NCBI GenBank assembly: GCA_018061485.1
Contig: JAGOUA010000001.1
Location: 26,199 to 33,046, forward strand
Length of the DNA: 6,848 nt
Reading direction: 5' to 3'
Source of the DNA: Patescibacteria group bacterium
GTDB taxonomy: Bacteria; Patescibacteriota; Patescibacteriia; 2-12-FULL-60-25
The notes below the pieces were generated by a model. It saw nothing but the letters and a program-made list of their open reading frames with translations. It did no database searches and had not been told where the DNA came from. Shown here one piece after another: positions 1-5,688 of this stretch. How positions within the stretch are numbered: position 1 is the first letter of the stretch; every line of letters begins with the position of its first letter. A program made the position numbers and the translations under genes.

Positions 1-1088
1 CGGTTCGGTTCACCTTGGACGTCCGCTGCCAGTTCCGCGGTATGCGTACCCGTTCCGGAATCCGCGGATGTAATCACGAGGGTAGAAGCGCGAATTTCTA
101 CATGTACATCGTACAACCCTTGGCGAGCAAAGAGGGAAGCAGCGCGAATCGCCTTCGCAAGCTCTTGGCGAGACACGATAGCCGTTGTTTTGAACTGCGT
201 AGGAATAATCTGGCGGTAATCCGGGAAGGAGCCATCAATAAGACGCGAAACAAGTTCTACGTTTCCATACGTTACCACAAACTGACTCTCGGCCATTTGC
301 CATTCAACCGTCTCTGGAACACTCATCTCATCTTTATATGCCCCCAATAAGCGACCTACTTCGTTCATGGCGCGTGCCGGAACAATGCACTTCACTCCGG
401 CGGTATTTGGACTCTTTTCGAGAGCGAGAACCCTCTCAGAAAGACGGTACGAGTCCGTCGCGGCAAATACACAGCGATCATTGCCGCCAACCTCGCCTTG
501 GAAGAAGCAGGCGACGCCGGCAAGCTCAGGACGAGACTCCGATGCAGAAACCGCGAAACCCACCTGCGAAATCGCCTCTTTGAGAGCAGATGCTTTTAAG
601 GAATATCCCCCCTCTGTGGCTAACTTGGGGATAAAAGGAAACTCGGATGCGGGCAAACCCTTCATTTTTGTTGTTTTTCCATCGGCGCGGATCTCTAACG
701 AGTCACCTTCAAGCGCCAGCTCGATTTTTCCTGGGGACAACAGTGAAACATAGTCTTGAAACAGCTTCGCGGGAACGGTCCACGATCCCTCTTGCTCCAC
801 ACGGCCTCGAACGATCGCCGAAACAGCCATCTCGAGGTTGGTGGTGGAGAGTTTGAGATTCCCTTCTTCGATCTTGAGAAGCACGTGACTCAAGATCGGA
901 AGGTTAGCGCTCTTCCCTGCCGTGTGTCCAACGAGGGAGAGTCCCTGCAATAAATTTTCCTGCGTACAAGCAAATCGCATACGCCCTTGTTGTATCGGGT
1001 AAGAGAAAGAAAGACAAGAAGCAGAATCAGTAAGGGGTGTGGAGAGAGTGGATAAGCGAGCTTTTAGCTCTTTTTGCAGGAGATTCAT
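1..1088 (-). CDS. dnaN: DNA polymerase III beta subunit (sliding clamp), 3' end cut by window
   Basis: The sliding clamp encircles DNA and tethers the replicative polymerase. The frame is open from ATG 1088 to base 1 with no stop. Counting from the internal ATG at 980, 326 residues are visible. They include the family N-terminus MRFACTQENLLQGL, NLPIL (26-30), TTNLE (46-50), ATDSYRLS (174-181) and RLIDGSFPDYRQIIP (246-260). About 50 C-terminal residues, including the last strands and the C-terminal tail, lie outside. Two starts are possible. ATG 1088 has a good ribosome binding site (GGAG, nine bases upstream) but adds 36 residues that match nothing I know in the family. ATG 980 matches the conserved start but has only AAGGG three bases away. 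I list the longer form because of its ribosome binding site. The gene follows dnaA in the same direction, across the origin and a terminator, so it is probably transcribed from its own promoter. Confidence 0.93.
   Translation of the reverse strand, partial: MNLLQKELKARLSTLSTPLTDSASCLSFSYPIQQGRMRFACTQENLLQGLSLVGHTAGKSANLPILSHVLLKIEEGNLKLSTTNLEMAVSAIVRGRVEQEGSWTVPAKLFQDYVSLLSPGKIELALEGDSLEIRADGKTTKMKGLPASEFPFIPKLATEGGYSLKASALKEAISQVGFAVSASESRPELAGVACFFQGEVGGNDRCVFAATDSYRLSERVLALEKSPNTAGVKCIVPARAMNEVGRLLGAYKDEMSVPETVEWQMAESQFVVTYGNVELVSRLIDGSFPDYRQIIPTQFKTTAIVSRQELAKAIRAASLFARQGLYDVHVEIRASTLVITSADSGTGTHTAELAADVQGEPN
1047..1055 (-). promoter_or_regulatory. DnaA box (8/9), inside the dnaN N-terminal extension
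   Basis: The plus strand reads AGTGGATAA, one mismatch from TGTGGATAA. It lies between the two candidate dnaN starts, so it is either coding or leader DNA depending on which start is used. Confidence 0.5.
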
Positions 1089-1152
1089 GCGAAACTTCTC
1101 CGCAGGTGTCTGTGGGCGAATGGGGGAAAACGTGGGGGTAAGTCGTGAAGTA

Positions 1153-1161
1153 TGTGGATAG
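1153..1161 (-). promoter_or_regulatory. DnaA box (8/9)
   Basis: The plus strand reads TGTGGATAG, i.e. CTATCCACA on the minus strand, one mismatch from the consensus. It is next to the A-rich stretch GAAAAAGAAA (1161-1170), the best candidate for a DNA-unwinding side of the origin. Confidence 0.65.
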
Positions 1162-1172
1162 AAAAAGAAACA

Positions 1173-1201
1173 CACAGGCCGTACACAGGACTCGTCACAG
1201 G
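1173..1201. repeat. three CACAGG direct repeats phased at 11-12 bp
   Basis: CACAGG occurs at 1173-1178, 1184-1189 and 1196-1201. The start-to-start spacing of 11 and 12 bp is close to one helical turn. The first two share the longer form ACACAGG. Their place inside the DnaA-box cluster suggests origin iterons that place a protein on one face of the DNA; the binding protein is unknown. Confidence 0.5.
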
Positions 1202-1207
1202 GTTATA
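1202..1207 (-). promoter_or_regulatory. weak candidate -10 element for dnaN
   Basis: The minus strand reads TATAAC. Sixteen bases upstream, TTATCC is a poor -35 (3 of 6) that lies in the 16-bp palindrome. A dnaN promoter is expected here because a terminator closes dnaA, but this assignment is tentative. If correct, DnaA binding at the overlapping sites could regulate dnaN. Confidence 0.22.
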
Positions 1208-1213
1208 CCGCGG

Positions 1214-1229
1214 TTATCCCTAGGGATAA
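1214..1229. repeat. perfect 16-bp palindrome TTATCCCTAGGGATAA
   Basis: The sequence equals its own reverse complement over all 16 bases. Each half (TTATCCCTA) matches the DnaA box TTATCCACA at 7 of 9 positions, so it can be read as two overlapping head-to-head weak boxes. It sits between the stronger boxes at 1153 and 1243. Confidence 0.7.
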
Positions 1230-1242
1230 GGTGGGGATACTC

Positions 1243-1251
1243 TGTGGATAG
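1243..1251 (-). promoter_or_regulatory. DnaA box (8/9)
   Basis: The plus strand reads TGTGGATAG, one mismatch from consensus. A weaker copy, TGGGGATAC (1232-1240), lies 11 bp to its left in the same orientation, so the two face the same side of the helix. Confidence 0.65.
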
Positions 1252-1275
1252 GTGGGGTCCCGGCCCACGAGAACC

Positions 1276-1296
1276 AAAAACCCCTCGGTGAGGGGT
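1276..1296 (-). terminator. rho-independent terminator of dnaA
   Basis: On the minus strand a 7-bp stem ACCCCTC / GAGGGGT with a three-base loop (ACC) is followed by a T run. It begins 14 bases after the dnaA stop codon. It separates dnaA from dnaN and lies between DnaA boxes, so dnaA transcription would end inside the origin. Confidence 0.75.
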
Positions 1297-1301
1297 ATAG
1301 G

Positions 1302-1310
1302 TGTGGATAA
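1302..1310 (-). promoter_or_regulatory. perfect DnaA box
   Basis: The plus strand reads TGTGGATAA, the exact complement of TTATCCACA. It abuts the dnaA stop codon (1311-1313) and lies 12 bp from the next box in the same orientation. Confidence 0.82.
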
Positions 1311-2729
1311 TTATGTGGATGAACCGGTGAGGTGGTAGAGTTTTTCGCGTAATCGAGCGATGTGCTGTTTGATCTCGGCGTCTTCTTGGGCGAGAGCCGC
1401 AATTTTTTCGCAGGCATGCATCGCGGTGGTGTGATCGCGTGAGCCAAGATGGTCACCAATCGCGGGAAACGAGCATTTCAGTTCTTCACGAAGTAAGTAC
1501 ATGGCGATTTGCCGAGGAAGGGCGAACTTGCGCTCGCGACTCTTGCCAAGGAGTTCGTCGAGACTGATCTCGTAGTGCTGGGTAATGATATCTAGTAGGG
1601 AACGTGGGGTCAGGGTGCGTTTACTGCTTTGTGGCAAAAAGCCCTGTAAAATTGGCTCGAGGGTTTGCAGTGTCGGAGAGATGTTCTTGAACTGATGATA
1701 CGCGATCACTTTATTGAGAATGCCTTCCAGTTCGCGAATGTTGGATTGTACGGCGCCCGCGATCACATGCAGGAGTTCGTGGCTGATACCATAATTCTTC
1801 TCGCGAACTTTTGCGTCTAAGATCGCGACGCGTGTTTCAAAGTCGGGTCGCGAAATATCCGCCATCATGCCCCACTCAAAACGGGAGATGAGGCGCGCTT
1901 CGAGGGATTCCAGTTCTTTTGGCGGACGATCGGACGCGATGACGATCTGTTTGTTGTTTTGATGAAGCGCATTAAAGGTATGAAAAAACTCTTCTTGCGT
2001 GCTTTCTTTGTGGCTAAGAAACTGGATATCATCGATTAACAGCAGGTCGATAGTGCGATACTGCTCTTTAAACTCATTGGCGCGTCCACTACGCACACAG
2101 GCGATAAATTCGTTCGTAAACCGCTCAGACGTCACATAACGAACCTTTGCGCTTGGTGAGGCTTGGAGCATCTGATGACCGATAGCCTGTAAAAGATGGG
2201 TTTTTCCCATTCCTGCGCCGCCATATACAAAAAGAGGGTTGTAGGATTCCCCGGGCTTGTTGGCGACGGCGAGACAGGCGGCGTGTGCAAGCTCGTTGTT
2301 CTTGCCTACGATAAAACTTTGGAACTGATAGCGTGGATTGAGGCCGATTTCGGCGCTTGGAGCGCGATCGGCGGCCGTAGCGGACTGAAAGGTGGAGCTG
2401 AGCGGTTCTTGGCTGGCAGTGTGCTGCTCGGTTTGGGCAGGGACGGTCACGTGCGACATCGCCTCGAGAAGAACGGCGTTTTTTGCCTCTTTTTTGTAGG
2501 TGACTTCGCGGATCGTTCCCTGACTGGCGTTGCGTAGCGCCTTCAGGATCATGTCGTGATATTTGGTTTGCAGCCAGGTTTTTGTCCAATCGTTTGGGAC
2601 GCAGACACAGACCTTTCCGCCCTCGATACCCCCAATAAAGGTATGCTTAAACCACGTCATAAAGTGTGACTTGGGAAGGCTAAGCTCGAGCTCGCCAAGA
2701 GCTGCTTGCCAGAGGGCTTGCGCGTCCAT
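1311..2729 (-). CDS. dnaA: chromosomal replication initiator protein DnaA
   Basis: This is the AAA+ ATPase that binds DnaA boxes and melts the origin. It has 472 residues, normal for the family. Domain I covers about residues 1-80 and a short variable linker about 81-125. The AAA+ core has Walker A GGAGMGKT (170-177), Walker B LLLIDDIQF (229-237), sensor 1 near S266-D267, the arginine-finger motif SRFEWG (R283) and sensor 2 in NIRELEG (R332). Domain IV has a basic loop, GKSRERKFALPRQ (395-407), and the signature GSRDHTTAMHACEKI (429-443), which reads the DnaA box. The start is secure: an in-frame TGA lies two codons upstream of ATG 2729. No Shine-Dalgarno sits at normal distance (GGAAG is 15 bases away). 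The gene diverges from rpmH and is followed by a terminator and then the origin. All key residues are present. Confidence 0.98.
   Translation of the reverse strand: MDAQALWQAALGELELSLPKSHFMTWFKHTFIGGIEGGKVCVCVPNDWTKTWLQTKYHDMILKALRNASQGTIREVTYKKEAKNAVLLEAMSHVTVPAQTEQHTASQEPLSSTFQSATAADRAPSAEIGLNPRYQFQSFIVGKNNELAHAACLAVANKPGESYNPLFVYGGAGMGKTHLLQAIGHQMLQASPSAKVRYVTSERFTNEFIACVRSGRANEFKEQYRTIDLLLIDDIQFLSHKESTQEEFFHTFNALHQNNKQIVIASDRPPKELESLEARLISRFEWGMMADISRPDFETRVAILDAKVREKNYGISHELLHVIAGAVQSNIRELEGILNKVIAYHQFKNISPTLQTLEPILQGFLPQSSKRTLTPRSLLDIITQHYEISLDELLGKSRERKFALPRQIAMYLLREELKCSFPAIGDHLGSRDHTTAMHACEKIAALAQEDAEIKQHIARLREKLYHLTGSST
1314..1322 (-). promoter_or_regulatory. DnaA box (8/9) inside the last codons of dnaA
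   Basis: The plus strand reads TGTGGATGA, one mismatch from consensus. It encodes the final Ser-Ser-Thr of DnaA on the minus strand, so the gene's end doubles as part of the origin. Confidence 0.6.
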
Positions 2730-2738
2730 AACTCATTT

Positions 2739-2770
2739 TGGATACTTCCAGCTCGCAAAAGCCTTGTCAA
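2739..2770 (-). promoter_or_regulatory. candidate dnaA promoter with perfect -35
   Basis: The minus strand carries a perfect TTGACA (2770-2765). The -10 is unclear: TATCCA (2744-2739) is 20 bases away and AAGTAT (2747-2742) is 17 away, and both are poor matches. Either choice puts the transcript start within about 10 bases of the dnaA ATG (2729), implying a very short leader or none. Confidence 0.4.
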
Positions 2771-2804
2771 ACCAGAGCGAAAGCCCGTGTATTCTGCCGT
2801 TCCC

Positions 2805-2833
2805 TTGCCAAATGCCAACGGTTTTGCTAGCAT
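2805..2833 (+). promoter_or_regulatory. promoter of rpmH (extended -10 type)
   Basis: TTGCCA (2805-2810), a 17-base spacer and TAGCAT (2828-2833), preceded by TGC, form a sigma-70-like promoter with an extended -10. The expected transcript start is near 2840, only a few bases before the rpmH ATG (2847). Confidence 0.55.
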
Positions 2834-2846
2834 CTGCCCATCTACT

Positions 2847-3002
2847 ATGTCTACCAAGCGAACCTATCAACGCAAGAAGCTCCGCCGCGTCCGCGTGCAT
2901 GGCTTTCGCGAGCGTATGAGCACCCGTGGTGGTCGTGAGGTTTTGGCACGCCGCCGCGCCAAAGGACGCCGCCGCATCGCTGTTACGTCGCGCAACCCCT
3001 AA
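2847..3002 (+). CDS. rpmH: 50S ribosomal protein L34
   Basis: L34 is a small, very basic protein of the large ribosomal subunit. The 51 residues contain the family core KRTYQ (4-8), HGFRERMSTRGGREVLARRR (18-37) and AKGRRRIAV (38-46). L34 is usually about 44-46 residues; this one has a two- to three-residue N-terminal addition (MST) and a short tail (TSRNP). No Shine-Dalgarno precedes ATG 2847, and the likely promoter leaves almost no leader, so translation may be leaderless. The gene diverges from dnaA and heads the rpmH-rnpA-yidD group. A terminator-like hairpin lies about 10 bases after its stop and may set the ratio of L34 to RnpA. Confidence 0.96.
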   Translation: MSTKRTYQRKKLRRVRVHGFRERMSTRGGREVLARRRAKGRRRIAVTSRNP

Positions 3003-3010
3003 TATCGGTA

Positions 3011-3036
3011 AAAAGAGCGCAACCACGCTCTTTTTT
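3011..3036 (+). terminator. terminator or attenuator between rpmH and rnpA
   Basis: AAAAGAGCG (3011-3019) pairs with CGCTCTTTT (3026-3034) around the loop CAACCA. The right arm runs into T residues to 3036 and then a T-rich tail (CTTCTTTT). It resembles an intrinsic terminator, but rnpA begins 10 bases later, so it probably acts as a partial terminator. The A-rich left flank would also give a T run on the minus strand. Confidence 0.68.
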
Positions 3037-3046
3037 CTTCTTTTGT

Positions 3047-3469
3047 ATGCTGAATCGGGATCAGCGTTTGCGCCACATGCGGGATTTTGCCCTGCTGTCC
3101 CAACGGGGGCGGCCGGTGTTTTCGCAGTCATTTACGCTCCGGTTTCGTCAAAGTCAGGAAGCAACCAAGGTGGGGTTTGTGGCCTCAAATAAGCTCTTTC
3201 GGCGGGCGAATAAGCGGAATCGCGCCAAGCGTCGCATGCGAGCTGTGTTGCGCGAGGTGATGCCCCAATGGCCTCTCAATATGGATCTGCTGTTTATTTT
3301 AAAGCCGGATGTTCTCACGGCGGAATATACGCGCCTCGTCGCAGAAGTTACACATGTCTTCGAGAAGATTCCGGCCGCTCTGTTATTGCCAGTAAAACCT
3401 CGTTCCGTGATAAAAGCTCGCCGCAAGACGTCAGTCGTGTTTCGCGAGGGGCAACAGCCATCGGTATGA
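3047..3469 (+). CDS. rnpA: ribonuclease P protein component
   Basis: RnpA binds the catalytic RNase P RNA and helps it remove 5' leaders from precursor tRNAs. The 140 residues open with MLNRDQRLRHMRDFALLSQRGR, matching the family start, and carry the basic RNR signature in KRNRAKRRMRAVLRE (56-70). F14 and the RLR...DF region suit the substrate-binding cleft. The last 25 or so residues (KPRSVIKARRKTSVVFREGQQPSV) are a basic tail of variable type. The ATG follows a T-rich terminator tail and has no Shine-Dalgarno, which is unusual. The stop codon TGA overlaps the yidD ATG (ATGA), suggesting translational coupling. The order rpmH-rnpA-yidD is a conserved arrangement. Confidence 0.95.
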   Translation: MLNRDQRLRHMRDFALLSQRGRPVFSQSFTLRFRQSQEATKVGFVASNKLFRRANKRNRAKRRMRAVLREVMPQWPLNMDLLFILKPDVLTAEYTRLVAEVTHVFEKIPAALLLPVKPRSVIKARRKTSVVFREGQQPSV

Positions 3470-3714
3470 GTCTTGCGAGGAGGGCGTTTGTCGGCTTGAT
3501 TCGGCTGTACCAGCACACGCTTTCATTGGATCATGGGCCGTTTCGGGCGCTCAGGCCACACGGACAGTGTAAATATCACCCAACCTGCTCGATGTACGCT
3601 CTTCAAGTGATCGAGCGGCTTGGTGTGTGGCGAGGCGGTTTTTTAACGATGAAGCGCATCGCGCGCTGTCACCCGTGGGCGGTGGGGGGAGTGGATGATC
3701 CGCCTTCCGCATAG
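3466..3714 (+). CDS. yidD: membrane protein insertion efficiency factor YidD
   Basis: YidD is a small, membrane-associated protein thought to assist insertion of membrane proteins alongside YidC. The 82 residues show an amphipathic start (FVGLIRLYQHTLS, 8-20) and the family core C-K-Y-H-P-T-C-S-x-Y (35-44). KRIARCHP follows (63-70), then GGVDDPP (74-80). All three usual cysteines (C35, C41, C68) are present. The ATG overlaps the rnpA stop by four bases, so translation is probably coupled; GAGGGG lies 14 bases upstream, too far to be a strong site. The usual partner yidC does not follow; the next genes are on the opposite strand, and yggU overlaps the last 46 bases. Confidence 0.92.
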   Translation: MSLARRAFVGLIRLYQHTLSLDHGPFRALRPHGQCKYHPTCSMYALQVIERLGVWRGGFLTMKRIARCHPWAVGGVDDPPSA

Positions 3715-3947
3715 CGCGTAAGATCAACCGTAGGCAATTCCACACGCTTTTCTCGTGACGCATGACCAGTCTGTAGGCGAAGGCTGGTTTTTGGTAGATG
3801 AAAGGCCTTCGCGAGGAGGCGAATAAGCTCTTCATTTGCTTCGCCTTCTTTGGGGGAGGCGTGAAGATGGACGTGGAGCACCGCGCCATCCCAGTGCGTG
3901 ATGCGGCTCGTTTGCGCACGAGGGGTTACACGAACGCGCAGGAGCAT
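3669..3947 (-). CDS. yggU: DUF167 / YggU family protein
   Basis: The 92-residue protein matches the YggU/DUF167 fold of unknown function. It has VTPRAQTSRI near the start, the hallmark SPKEGEANEELIRLLAKAF (31-49) and GHASREKRVEL (61-71). The last 20 residues go beyond the usual domain end and are encoded by DNA that is antisense to the yidD 3' end. The ATG lies two bases after the nfo stop (3950-3952), so the two genes form one transcription unit, probably with reinitiating ribosomes; no clear Shine-Dalgarno is visible. The family assignment is solid; no biochemical role can be inferred from context. Confidence 0.88.
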   Translation of the reverse strand: MLLRVRVTPRAQTSRITHWDGAVLHVHLHASPKEGEANEELIRLLAKAFHLPKTSLRLQTGHASREKRVELPTVDLTRYAEGGSSTPPTAHG

Positions 3948-3949
3948 AC

Positions 3950-4783
3950 TTAGGCACGATCTCGAATCTCTTTGAGGATGGCGAGGTCTTGCGTGACGCC
4001 CTCGGGCTCAGTTTCGAGGTACCAGTTGAGGTGCGCGAGAAGCGGATGGGGGATGAGTACTTCAAAGCCCGCAAGGCCGATAAAGCCACTTCCAAGATGC
4101 TCATGGCGGTCTTTTCGTGCGCCGAGATCTACCTTTGAATCATTACAATGACTTATTTTGAGCTTCGATAAGCCAATAATCTCATCAAACTTCGTGAAGG
4201 TTTCGGTGACGGCTTCTTTGGTGCGCAGATCATAGCCTGAGGCGAACGCGTGCGCGGTATCAAAACAGATACCCACGTCCGGATGATCCACGCGGCGGAG
4301 AATCTCGCCCACTTCTTCGAAGGTGTCACCGATTACTTCGCCCGCGCCGGCAGAGATTTCTACAAGGAGCTTGGTTGTGCCTGCGTACCCATCCAGAAGT
4401 TTTTTCATGCCTTCTACCACGTACGTAATGCCTTGTTCGCGACCCACGCCCTTGGCGCTCCCTGGGTGAAACATCACGTATTTTGCGCCAAGAATCGTGC
4501 CACGTTCTAATTCTTCGCGGATGATACGGATGGAATTGCCTCGTGTACGCGGCAGTTCGCTCGCGAAGTTGATGTAATATGGCGCATGAAGTACCCATTC
4601 TTGGATATTGCCTGCGCGAATATTCGTAAAAAATGCCTCTAGTTGCTCGTCCGTCCAAGTAGGGGCGGGACCTCCTTGCGGAGAACGCGAAAAACACTGG
4701 AAGACTTCACATCCAAGCGCCGCCGCGGTAAGCGGAGCGTTTTGAATACCGCCGGCCGTCGATACGTGAGCACCAAAAAGCAT
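3950..4783 (-). CDS. nfo: endonuclease IV (deoxyribonuclease IV, AP endonuclease)
   Basis: Endonuclease IV cuts the backbone 5' of abasic sites in base-excision repair. It is a TIM barrel with three metal ions, normally zinc. The 277 residues fit the family. All nine expected metal ligands are visible: H66 (LHAPYY), H106 (FHPGS), E142 (VEISAGAG), D175 and H178 (CFDTAHAFASGYD), H212 (SHCNDS), D225 and H227 (KDRHEHLG), and E257 (LETEP). Spacing of the first three agrees with the E. coli enzyme (H69, H109, E145). The start at 4783 is chosen because GAGGAG lies four bases upstream and MLFGAHVSTAGG is the conserved N-terminus. A longer frame to 4906 adds 41 unrelated residues. LETEP replaces the more common LETP, a small oddity. 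The gene is followed at two bases by yggU. Confidence 0.96.
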   Translation of the reverse strand: MLFGAHVSTAGGIQNAPLTAAALGCEVFQCFSRSPQGGPAPTWTDEQLEAFFTNIRAGNIQEWVLHAPYYINFASELPRTRGNSIRIIREELERGTILGAKYVMFHPGSAKGVGREQGITYVVEGMKKLLDGYAGTTKLLVEISAGAGEVIGDTFEEVGEILRRVDHPDVGICFDTAHAFASGYDLRTKEAVTETFTKFDEIIGLSKLKISHCNDSKVDLGARKDRHEHLGSGFIGLAGFEVLIPHPLLAHLNWYLETEPEGVTQDLAILKEIRDRA

Positions 4784-4850
4784 AATACTCCTCAGAATAC
4801 GTGGATGAAGATCGCTTGTCGAGACGGCTCGCAAAAAGCTTGAACAAGGA

Positions 4851-4879
4851 TTGACACAAGGTCTTTTTGACCCTAGTCT
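4851..4879 (+). promoter_or_regulatory. sigma-70-type promoter of the orphan plus-strand gene
   Basis: A perfect TTGACA (4851-4856), a 17-base spacer and TAGTCT (4874-4879) form a good promoter. The expected transcript start is near 4886, which rules out a TTG start at 4880 and favours the ATG at 4922. Confidence 0.6.
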
Positions 4880-4921
4880 TTGAGAGCTTGGATGGTAAGC
4901 ATTCAACGAAAAGGGGATGGT

Positions 4922-5688
4922 ATGAAGCGGGATTCTGTCAAAGAAGGGCGTTGGAGCTGGTTGCTCGATGATGATCGAGTGATGCGAGACTTCTTGATGA
5001 AGTTTGTTGAGGCGTGTGAGCGTAGGAGGGTGTCACCGGAGGCGGTTCGATGCCTCGTTGATCCGGTAGACGATCTTGCAGATCCTCGTCGGTATAATGA
5101 TGTATGGGATGCTCTCGGTGATCGGGTGTCTTCTGATTGGGTGGCGCGGGTGCTTACACCCAACGTGATCACGCTTCCCCAGGATTTGACGGCGAATGCT
5201 TTTATGGCGTTGGTTCAGGAGAAGTTGGAGAGAGAAGGATTCGAGTTCGAGGTCGATTCGACGCTAGCGGAAATGTTGGCGGATGGAAGCGTCTATCCGT
5301 GGTTTGGTCCTGGCGCGTGTCTCGAGTGGAGTCTTTGGACACCATCTCGCACGCTCAACGGTCGAGACTGGGGGGTGAAGATGTTCGCCGGTACTTCGCT
5401 GACAACGGTTTCTGCGGAGACGCCAGAGCCTTTCTCTATTGGTGTGCCGTCTACGCAGGGCCACTCATGGAATCATCGCATTTCTGGGAGCTTACAACCG
5501 TTCCTGACACTGGGGGATGGTGGCGCGATGCTGATGGCACCCCTTGCGGAGCCTTTCTCCTACGAGAGGGAGGGCCACAGCTTGTTTCTACCGATGTCGG
5601 TGCGGGATGGCGGGGATTTGGCACAAATACGAGCTTCGTCGGCTTTCGTCCAGCGGGCGTCGTAAAGTCTCAAGACGAAAAACTCTGA
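4922..5688 (+). CDS. orphan protein of unknown function, apparently split by a -1 frameshift at 5370-5375
   Basis: I cannot assign a function. ATG 4922 has AAGGGG five bases upstream and suits the promoter at 4851-4879. Read in its own frame, the gene ends at 5665 (247 residues). From about 5370, however, the frame one base back reads better. It gives GGEDVRRYFADNGF, then FLYWCAVYAG, WWRDADGTPCGAFLL and FVGFRPAG, with more G-initial codons, and ends at TGA 5686-5688. The switch point is a run of six G. Joined by a -1 shift, the product has about 255 residues. The N-terminal 150 are acidic and helical in look. The C-terminal part is rich in W, F, G and D, as in a beta-rich domain. The pattern recalls uncharacterised proteins common in Patescibacteria; this is from memory and untested. 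No signal peptide or membrane segment is evident. It is flanked by minus-strand genes and has its own promoter and terminator. It could be a sequencing error, a recent mutation or programmed slippage. Confidence 0.6.

Larger units (their letters stand above)
1047..1322. other. oriC: probable chromosomal replication origin (oriC) between dnaA and dnaN
   Basis: The dnaA-dnaN gap and its edges hold five matches of at least 8 of 9 to the DnaA box TTATCCACA, all in the same orientation (TGTGGATAA on the plus strand). They lie at 1047, 1153, 1243, 1302 and 1314. Between them are weaker variants (TGGGGATAC at 1232, and the two halves of the palindrome at 1214-1229) and three CACAGG repeats. The dnaA-dnaN interval is the classic oriC site in many bacteria. 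I see no strongly AT-rich unwinding element; the best candidate is the modest A-rich stretch near 1158-1172. No comparable box cluster lies in the other dnaA flank (2730-2846). The location is well supported; the exact limits are inferred. Confidence 0.82.

Noticed and set aside
15..953. Several plus-strand open frames across 15-953
   Set aside because: They are antisense to dnaN, overlap one another, and have repetitive Arg/Ser-rich translations without domain character.
1214..1231. TAGGGATAA resembling part of a homing endonuclease site (I-SceI)
   Set aside because: Only nine bases agree, and the palindrome and DnaA-box setting explain the sequence better.
2196..2537. Plus-strand open frame within dnaA
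   Set aside because: Antisense to the well-supported AAA+ domain of dnaA, with no ribosome site or promoter.
3600..3650. GC-rich stretch plus T6 (3640-3645) as a terminator inside yidD
   Set aside because: No stable inverted repeat precedes the T run and it lies in conserved yidD coding sequence.
4794..4822. Possible nfo promoter TCGACA-17-TATTCT on the minus strand
   Set aside because: A start from this promoter would remove the GAGGAG ribosome site from the transcript, so the two signals conflict; the ribosome site is the stronger one.
4784..4906. Longer nfo reading frame starting at 4906
   Set aside because: The extra 41 residues resemble nothing in the family, while ATG 4783 has GAGGAG four bases upstream and the conserved N-terminus.
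4880..4921. TTG or ATG starts (4880, 4892) for the orphan gene
   Set aside because: Both lie at or within a few bases of the predicted transcript start; ATG 4922 has AAGGGG at good spacing.
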